Below, one piece after another: positions 25,031 through 29,726 of a DNA stretch of 29,726 nt (position 1 is its first letter; each line of letters begins with the position of its first letter). Origin of the DNA: JACMMS01 sp043758775 (GTDB lineage: Bacteria > Pseudomonadota > Gammaproteobacteria > Burkholderiales > Methylophilaceae). The notes below the pieces were generated by a model that saw only the letters and a program-made list of their open reading frames with translations, ran no database searches and was not told the DNA's origin. The position numbers and the translations under genes are program-made. The DNA lies in assembly GCA_043758775.1 (NCBI GenBank), contig JAYVMU010000013.1, positions 1-29,726 of the forward strand, read 5' to 3'.

Positions 25031-26824
25031 ATGACTAAATCTATAAGTAGCATCCAAATAACAGCACAACTAACAGGAAAATTAAGTCTGGGTGATATTT
25101 TGCGCTTGCTGGTCAACGATGGCATGGTCGATAAACAGCACGCAGAAAAACTATACAAAGATCGTAAACTGGATAGTTCTAATGTGCATCCGTTAGTCGT
25201 GATTGGTGAACAGAAATGGAAGGACCTTAAAACACCACATAAACAACTGTCTCTTGAATTGCTCACCACGTGGCTGGCAAAGCATGCCGGGATTGATTAT
25301 TACCATATTGACCCACTTAAGCTGGACTTCAGCTCGGCCGCGCAAATCATTTCCAAAGCCTATGCTGAACGACTTAAGATCATGCCGGTTTCAGTGACGA
25401 ATAATGTTGCAACAGTAGCCACTGCTGAGCCTTTTCAGCGAGATTGGATTCCTGATTTAGAGCGTATCTTGCGCATGAAAATTGAGTTGGTGATGGTCAA
25501 CCCAATTGAAATCACGCGCTATTTACCTGAAATCTATAATCTTGCTAACTCGATGAATGCGGCGAACACCGCCAAAGCTGGGCAGATAGTCGGTGTACAA
25601 AATTTTGAGCAATTGGTCGAACTGGGCAAAGATAAAAATCTGGACGCTAACGAACAGCATGTAGTGAATATTGTAGACTGGATATTCAAATATGCCTTTG
25701 AACAGCGCGCCAGTGATATCCACCTAGAACCGCGCCGCAATATGGGCTTAATGCGTTTTCGTATTGATGGCGTGTTGCACCAAGTGTATCAATTACCAAA
25801 CAATATCATGAACGCAATTACCAGCCGCATTAAATTGCTGGGACGCATGGACATGATAGAAAAACGACGCCCACAAGATGGCCGGATTAAAACCATTTCC
25901 ACCGATGGCGCAGAGGTTGAGTTGCGTTTATCCACCATGCCTACTGCATTTGGTGAAAAACTCGTTATGCGGATTTTTACGCCAGATGTGATTGTAAAAG
26001 ACTTTATTCAACTCGGTTTTTCATCTGCTCAAGCTGCACTATGGGATAACTGGACCAAGCATCCCAACGGCATTATTTTAGTCACTGGACCAACCGGTTC
26101 AGGTAAAACCACCACTTTATATTCCACCCTGAAACAGGTCGCCACGCCAGAAGTGAATGTATGCACGGTAGAAGATCCCATCGAGATGGTAGAGCCAGCA
26201 TTTAACCAAATGCAAGTGCAAACCAATATTGGGCTTGATTTCGCGGACGGTATCCGCACCCTGATGCGGCAAGACCCTGACATTATTATGGTAGGTGAAA
26301 TCCGCGACATTGAAACTGCTGATATGGCGATACAAGCAGCTTTAACAGGACACTTGGTGTTTTCTACGCTGCATACCAACGACGCGCCTTCTGCCGTTAC
26401 GCGTATGCTCGATTTAGGCGTGCCCTCCTATTTAATCCACTCCACGGTGCTAGGCATTATGGCACAGCGCCTGGTGCGCACACTATGCACTGCATGTAAA
26501 CAGCCTGATGAGGTTAGCCAAGAAAAATGGAATGCGCTCATACATCCATTCAAACAAGTAAAACCTGGCCATATTATGAAAGCCGTGGGTTGTTTAGAAT
26601 GCCGTAACACTGGTTATCGTGGCCGTAGCGGCATTTATGAAATGTTGACGATGTCGCCAGCTTTAAGAAAGCTCATCACATCAGATACCGATTTAGCCAA
26701 GCTTAAAGCCCAAGCCTATCAAGAAGGCATGCAACCATTAATGTTAAATGGGATTGAAAAAATAGTAGCCGGACTTACCACCATAGAAGAACTGATAAAA
26801 GTCGCGCCACCACTGGATGAATAA
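25031..26824 (+). CDS. GspE/PilB-family secretion or pilus-assembly ATPase
   Basis: A 597-residue hexameric assembly ATPase. The N-terminal MshEN-like domain (about 15-185) is followed by the linker AFEQRASDIHLEPRR, Walker A GPTGSGKTTTL (about 352-362), the Asp box CTVEDPIEMVEPAFNQMQV, Walker B DIIMVGEIRDIETA, the His box TGHLVFSTLHTND and a zinc-binding tetracysteine loop (CTAC ... CLEC, about 486-525). Such proteins energise type II secretion or type IV pilus extension. It is unlinked here to pilC, pilD or gsp genes, so I cannot say which machine it drives. It is clearly distinct from PilT and PilU, which lack the zinc loop. Confidence 0.9.
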   Translation: MTKSISSIQITAQLTGKLSLGDILRLLVNDGMVDKQHAEKLYKDRKLDSSNVHPLVVIGEQKWKDLKTPHKQLSLELLTTWLAKHAGIDYYHIDPLKLDFSSAAQIISKAYAERLKIMPVSVTNNVATVATAEPFQRDWIPDLERILRMKIELVMVNPIEITRYLPEIYNLANSMNAANTAKAGQIVGVQNFEQLVELGKDKNLDANEQHVVNIVDWIFKYAFEQRASDIHLEPRRNMGLMRFRIDGVLHQVYQLPNNIMNAITSRIKLLGRMDMIEKRRPQDGRIKTISTDGAEVELRLSTMPTAFGEKLVMRIFTPDVIVKDFIQLGFSSAQAALWDNWTKHPNGIILVTGPTGSGKTTTLYSTLKQVATPEVNVCTVEDPIEMVEPAFNQMQVQTNIGLDFADGIRTLMRQDPDIIMVGEIRDIETADMAIQAALTGHLVFSTLHTNDAPSAVTRMLDLGVPSYLIHSTVLGIMAQRLVRTLCTACKQPDEVSQEKWNALIHPFKQVKPGHIMKAVGCLECRNTGYRGRSGIYEMLTMSPALRKLITSDTDLAKLKAQAYQEGMQPLMLNGIEKIVAGLTTIEELIKVAPPLDE

Positions 26825-26835
26825 GACACTTGTTA

Positions 26836-27456
26836 TTACATAGACTGCAGTGTGAATAGCACCATCAAACCAACAGACAAGCCAATTAAGCCTGACATGG
26901 CCAGACGTGAACCGCGCATTTTTGTCCATAACAGGACGCCGGTGATACTGAGTATTATCATGGCGCCTGCCAGACTATCTGCTAACAAAATCCATCCAGT
27001 ATTCAACCCTATGCCTTTGTGCATGCGTGTGATGAAGGCGAACACATTGGCATCTTCACGGCTAATAGTGGCGAACTGATTCCCTGCAACGTATTCTGCA
27101 CGAATAGCCGCTTGCGGTAATTGAAACTCAATCTTCCATGTTTGTGGTTGCTTGATTGCTTTACCTAAAAAAGTAGCATCCGGTGCTACATTTTCTGTTG
27201 GCTTATCTTCTTTGCGTGGCTTGCGTTGAACTGGTTCTTGGCTAATATTAAGCGCTTGTTGCACAAAACGTGTAAAGGCTTTGGCATCGACTGGCTGTGG
27301 TACGCTTACCGCAAGCTGAATTTGTGATTCCTCCATCTTCGCAGCAGGAATTTTCATCACCGCACGATGATTAAGCAAAATACCGCTTAGGCCAAATAGT
27401 AACCCTAATACCGCGCCCCATAGGCCGAGCCAGCCATGAATTTTACGCAACCAGCG
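26836..27456 (-). pseudogene. PepSY-domain membrane protein, N-terminus deleted
   Basis: About 206 codons are preserved, with no start: RWLRKIHGWLGLWGAVLGLL and LSGILLNHRAV (first membrane helix), a periplasmic PepSY-like stretch, then GWILLADSLAGAMIILSITGVLLW and SGLIGLSVGLMVLFTLQSM as the C-terminal helices. Typical homologues have 10-20 residues before RWLRKIHGW. Here that part is replaced by siderophore-receptor sequence in another frame, and a TAA at 27474-27472 closes this frame upstream. The only in-frame candidate is TTG at 27450 without a ribosome-binding site. PepSY-TM proteins of this kind are often encoded beside iron-siderophore receptors and are thought to act in periplasmic iron reduction. 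Residual expression by coupling is possible but speculative. Confidence 0.8.
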
Positions 27457-28976
27457 TTGGCTAATGTAGTATTACCTACAGTATTTGTACTGTTAATGCT
27501 GTTGTTAATGCTGGCCTGAAATCTATCCCAGCGTAAACCCAGCACCGCCTTCCATTGAGGATTAAATTCAATCGTATCGTTCACATAAGTAGCAAGAGTA
27601 TCAGCTGTTGATTTAGCTAAATTACCAGTGGTAGTAACTGTTCCCACTGGGGTTGAGAAATAAGTAGGGTTATTTAATGAAACCAATGCAACTGTGCTGC
27701 TAGTCAGGCTGCCTGACGTTCCTGTTAATGCACTATTACTACGGCTATAAGTTTGGTTAGAATACTCATCATGTCCAAGCTCCAGCCCGACAATCATCGT
27801 ATGTTTAAGTGACTCAGTATTGAATTTAGCAATTAGATCAGTCTGGTTATCAAATGAATTGTCATCTATTTTACGATCGTGCGAAGCCAGCGTAGCAAAT
27901 AAAGAGCTTGACGATAAATTGGTATAATTGCCAGTAGCCGCTGGTGTGGCTCCTAGCCAAACAAACTGACCCAGACCATTGACTGTACCCAAGCGACCAA
28001 AAGCAGTTTCACGTGCATCTGTCTCATAATTTGCATATTGAGTCTGGTTACGAAAGGTAAGGTTATCATTAAACTTGTGCTGAATAGATACACCAAAAAT
28101 ATTAGTATTTTGATTTGTACGGTCATCGGTTAAACCATAATAATTGTCATAATTAACTTTTGCTGGCTTGCCATTGACAGTAGGGATACCATAATCTGGT
28201 TGGTCATGGTTTCGTTCAACTAATGCTGAGAAATTAATTTGCGTATCAGTACCAATACCTAAACGTAGTGAAGGCGCAATAGCATAATCTTCATTATCCA
28301 TCACATCTCGCGTAGAGCCCACATTTTGCCCCATTACTTCAACACGCGTAGCGGCTGTATCCGTCAGCTGCTTGTTGTAATCGCCTGTAGTTCGATAATA
28401 GCCATTGGTGCCCATGGTCGCCGACACTTCACCGCTATCACCTAATACTGGTTTTTTACGCACTTGATTCACCACACCGCCAGTAGAGCCACGACCGAAC
28501 AACATAGAAGATGGGCCTTTAAGCACTTCTACTGCACTCAAATAAAAAGTATCTCGATAATATTGGCCTCGATCACGCATACCATCAACATACATATCAG
28601 TACGCGCTGAGAAGCCACGTAAATTGATGTTAGTGCCAATCTGACCACCCTCAGCACCGCCAATCGTAATGCCTGGTACATTACGTAAGGCATCAGCTAA
28701 TGAGGTGTCTGCTTTTGCATCCAATACTGCACGATTCAGTATAGTGACTGATTGTGGAATGTCACGCACAGCCGTCGGCATTTTACCGCCCACTGTTGAA
28801 ACAGGCTCGTTATAGTCATTTCTTGGCTGCTCTGCTTGTACTTTGACTTCTGGCAGAGTATCAGCCGTTGTTTCAGCAAACGCTGAGATTGTATTAACTG
28901 CCATAAGCACTGCTAAATACAATGGTTTAGTATTAAATACTGATGGTGATTTGTAATGTATGCTATTGCTGTTCAT
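27405..28976 (-). pseudogene. TonB-dependent siderophore receptor, C-terminus deleted
   Basis: This is an outer-membrane Fe-siderophore receptor of the Fiu/PiuA-like type. From the ATG at 28976 (AAAAGG upstream) it has a signal peptide ending near SAFA, TonB box-like LPEVKVQAEQ, a plug domain (VRDIPQSVTILNRAVLDAKA, NVPGITIGGAEGG, NINLRGFSARTDMYVDGMRD, VEVLKGPSSMLFGRGSTGG) and the first strands of the barrel. Authentic sequence ends near VGNTTLANA at about 27458-27451, after about 508 residues; whole receptors are usually 700-800. The remaining codons to 27405 are pepSY DNA read out of frame. The last barrel strands, including the C-terminal aromatic assembly signal, are gone, so the protein should not assemble. 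Confidence 0.85.
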
Positions 28977-29089
28977 AGTGCGCCTTTTATAGTAAAAATA
29001 AATGATTACTGGCTGGCTACTAGAAGCAAACACACTAGAAAAACTATCTAGTCGCAATTCAATGGCTGGCTTAATCTTAAAGAAATTAA

Positions 29090-29479
29090 TTATTTAGGTA
29101 TGCTTACAAAGCCTAATTTTGTAATACCCGCATTCTGTGCATTAGCCATGATTTCAGCTAACACTTGGAAACGTGTGGCTTTATCCGCTCTGATTTGTAG
29201 TTCAGGCTGAGGCTGCTTTTTAACCGCATCAGCCAACCTTTCGCTCAAATCAGCCTTGCCAATAAGCACATCGTTCCAATACGTTTTTCCTTCACCATCA
29301 ATCGACAATGAAACCACTTCTGATTTTTTTGCTACTGGCTGACTTGTGGCTTGTGGTAAATCAATTTTCACCGCGTGTGTAAGCAATGGCGCGGTGATAA
29401 TAAAGATGACTAGCAAAACTAACATCACATCCACTAATGGTGTGGTATTAATCTCTGACATCGGTTGTGTGTGTTGCAT
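29090..29479 (-). CDS. exbD: ExbD-family energy-transducing protein, N-terminus shifted by a frameshift
   Basis: This is a component of the TonB-ExbB-ExbD proton-driven complex. It has one membrane helix (VDVMLVLLVIFIITAPLL), whose conserved Asp in PLVDVML is the proton-path residue, and a periplasmic domain ending AQNAGITKLGFVSIPK. I annotate the ATG at 29479 (MQHTQPMSEINTTPLVDV, 129 residues), with GGTGG 8 bases upstream. The ancestral start is probably the ATG at 29519, which overlaps the exbB stop in ATGA and gives MSMMSTGSSGGFMDATHT, but that frame hits a stop after 23 codons. A net shift of +1 or -2 near the CA-rich tract at about 29468-29482 separates the two. The core of the protein is intact and could still be made. 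Confidence 0.8.
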   Translation of the reverse strand: MQHTQPMSEINTTPLVDVMLVLLVIFIITAPLLTHAVKIDLPQATSQPVAKKSEVVSLSIDGEGKTYWNDVLIGKADLSERLADAVKKQPQPELQIRADKATRFQVLAEIMANAQNAGITKLGFVSIPK

Positions 29480-29515
29480 CCATAAAACCACCAGATGAAC
29501 CAGTGCTCATCATGC

Positions 29516-29636
29516 TCATGCTGCCACCTCACGTGAGACACTTGACGCTACAGGGCTTGATGAATGTAATGGTGCAACTTTTCCGTTAGCCATTTTTTTT
29601 GCTGCTAACGGCACTCCGGTTGTAAGTAATATCAGT
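29516..29636 (-). pseudogene. exbB: ExbB C-terminal fragment, interrupted
   Basis: About 40 codons match the C-terminal end of ExbB: LLILLTTGVPLAAKK, then a short low-complexity tail ending in SVSREVAA. The stop TGA overlaps the probable original exbD start in ATGA, so exbB-exbD was translationally coupled. Upstream of about 29636 the similarity ends abruptly and unrelated AT-rich DNA begins, so the three transmembrane helices of ExbB are missing from the window. Confidence 0.65.
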
Positions 29637-29726
29637 AGTGTCCGGCAATTTTCACAAAACGAGTATATAACAGCTTGATCTAAAATAAAAAATAGTCTGT
29701 TTAGGGGTGTCACCGACTTGAACATG
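29637..29726. mobile_element. Foreign sequence interrupting exbB, probable insertion-sequence end
   Basis: The last 90 bases are AT-rich, carry no ExbB coding sequence and start sharply with TGTCCGGCAATTTTCAC (29639-29655) at the point where exbB breaks off. An ATG at 29724-29726 on the plus strand about 85 bases inside is the spacing expected between an IS terminus and its transposase start, but the element runs off the edge. I could not assign it to an IS family, and no transposase residues are visible. Confidence 0.45.

Noticed and set aside
28977..29057. Longer siderophore-receptor start at 29057
   Set aside because: The upstream residues place a non-signal stretch before the signal peptide, while the ATG at 28976 has AAAAGG upstream and begins a normal export signal.
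28977..29089. Fur box in front of the siderophore receptor
   Set aside because: AATCATTTATTTTTAC is the closest stretch and matches too few positions of the 19-bp Fur consensus to call.

Overview
The window looks like a chromosomal contig of a betaproteobacterium, most likely a methylotroph of the Methylophilaceae (Methylotenera-like). This is inferred from gene content and order (yqgE-ruvX-pyrR-pyrB-pyrC', pilT-pilU divergent from yggS-proC-yggT, maf-rng, nudJ-mnmA, a stand-alone GspE/PilB ATPase), the moderate-to-low GC and the dense packing. Family assignment is by recognition only and was not searched.

Layout. (1) 1-905: a decayed accessory patch. It holds an insertion-sequence end with four 23-bp-spaced repeats (IS21-like), a multiply broken luciferase-like monooxygenase gene and a possible 40-codon remnant of a convergent gene. 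(2) 905-3769, minus strand: the lolC-lolD lipoprotein-sorting operon followed by a comEC cut off at the start of its competence domain. (3) 3887-5554: a large PilZ-like protein. (4) 5764-7487: riboflavin genes ribE and ribBA, the latter with a zinc-less GTP cyclohydrolase II domain. (5) 7592-11499: yqgE-ruvX-pyrR-pyrB-pyrC', where pyrC' has lost its metal ligands and probably serves as a structural partner of PyrB; it ends at a shared bidirectional terminator. (6) 11569-13802, minus strand: pilT-pilU twitching-motility retraction ATPases. (7) 13872-18133: yggS-proC-yggT and a dynamin-like GTPase. (8) 18139-20215, minus strand: maf-rng. (9) 20349-23363: marC, nudJ-mnmA and a membrane TPR protein. 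(10) 23424-26824: a GST-like gene (minus), nadC and a GspE/PilB ATPase. (11) 26836-29726, minus strand: a damaged iron-uptake operon (exbB-exbD-TonB-dependent siderophore receptor-pepSY).

The middle, about 1.8-26.8 kb, is ordinary, intact housekeeping DNA. The signal is at both ends. On the left are an IS end, a pseudogene and a truncated comEC. On the right, exbB is cut by a foreign, IS-like sequence, exbD carries a frameshift in its N-terminus, and the siderophore receptor and PepSY genes are joined by a deletion. If these lesions are real and not assembly artefacts, the strain has lost ComEC-dependent DNA uptake and this siderophore-uptake system while keeping its pilus retraction ATPases. 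I found no CRISPR array, tRNA, rRNA, riboswitch or convincing new multi-gene system.
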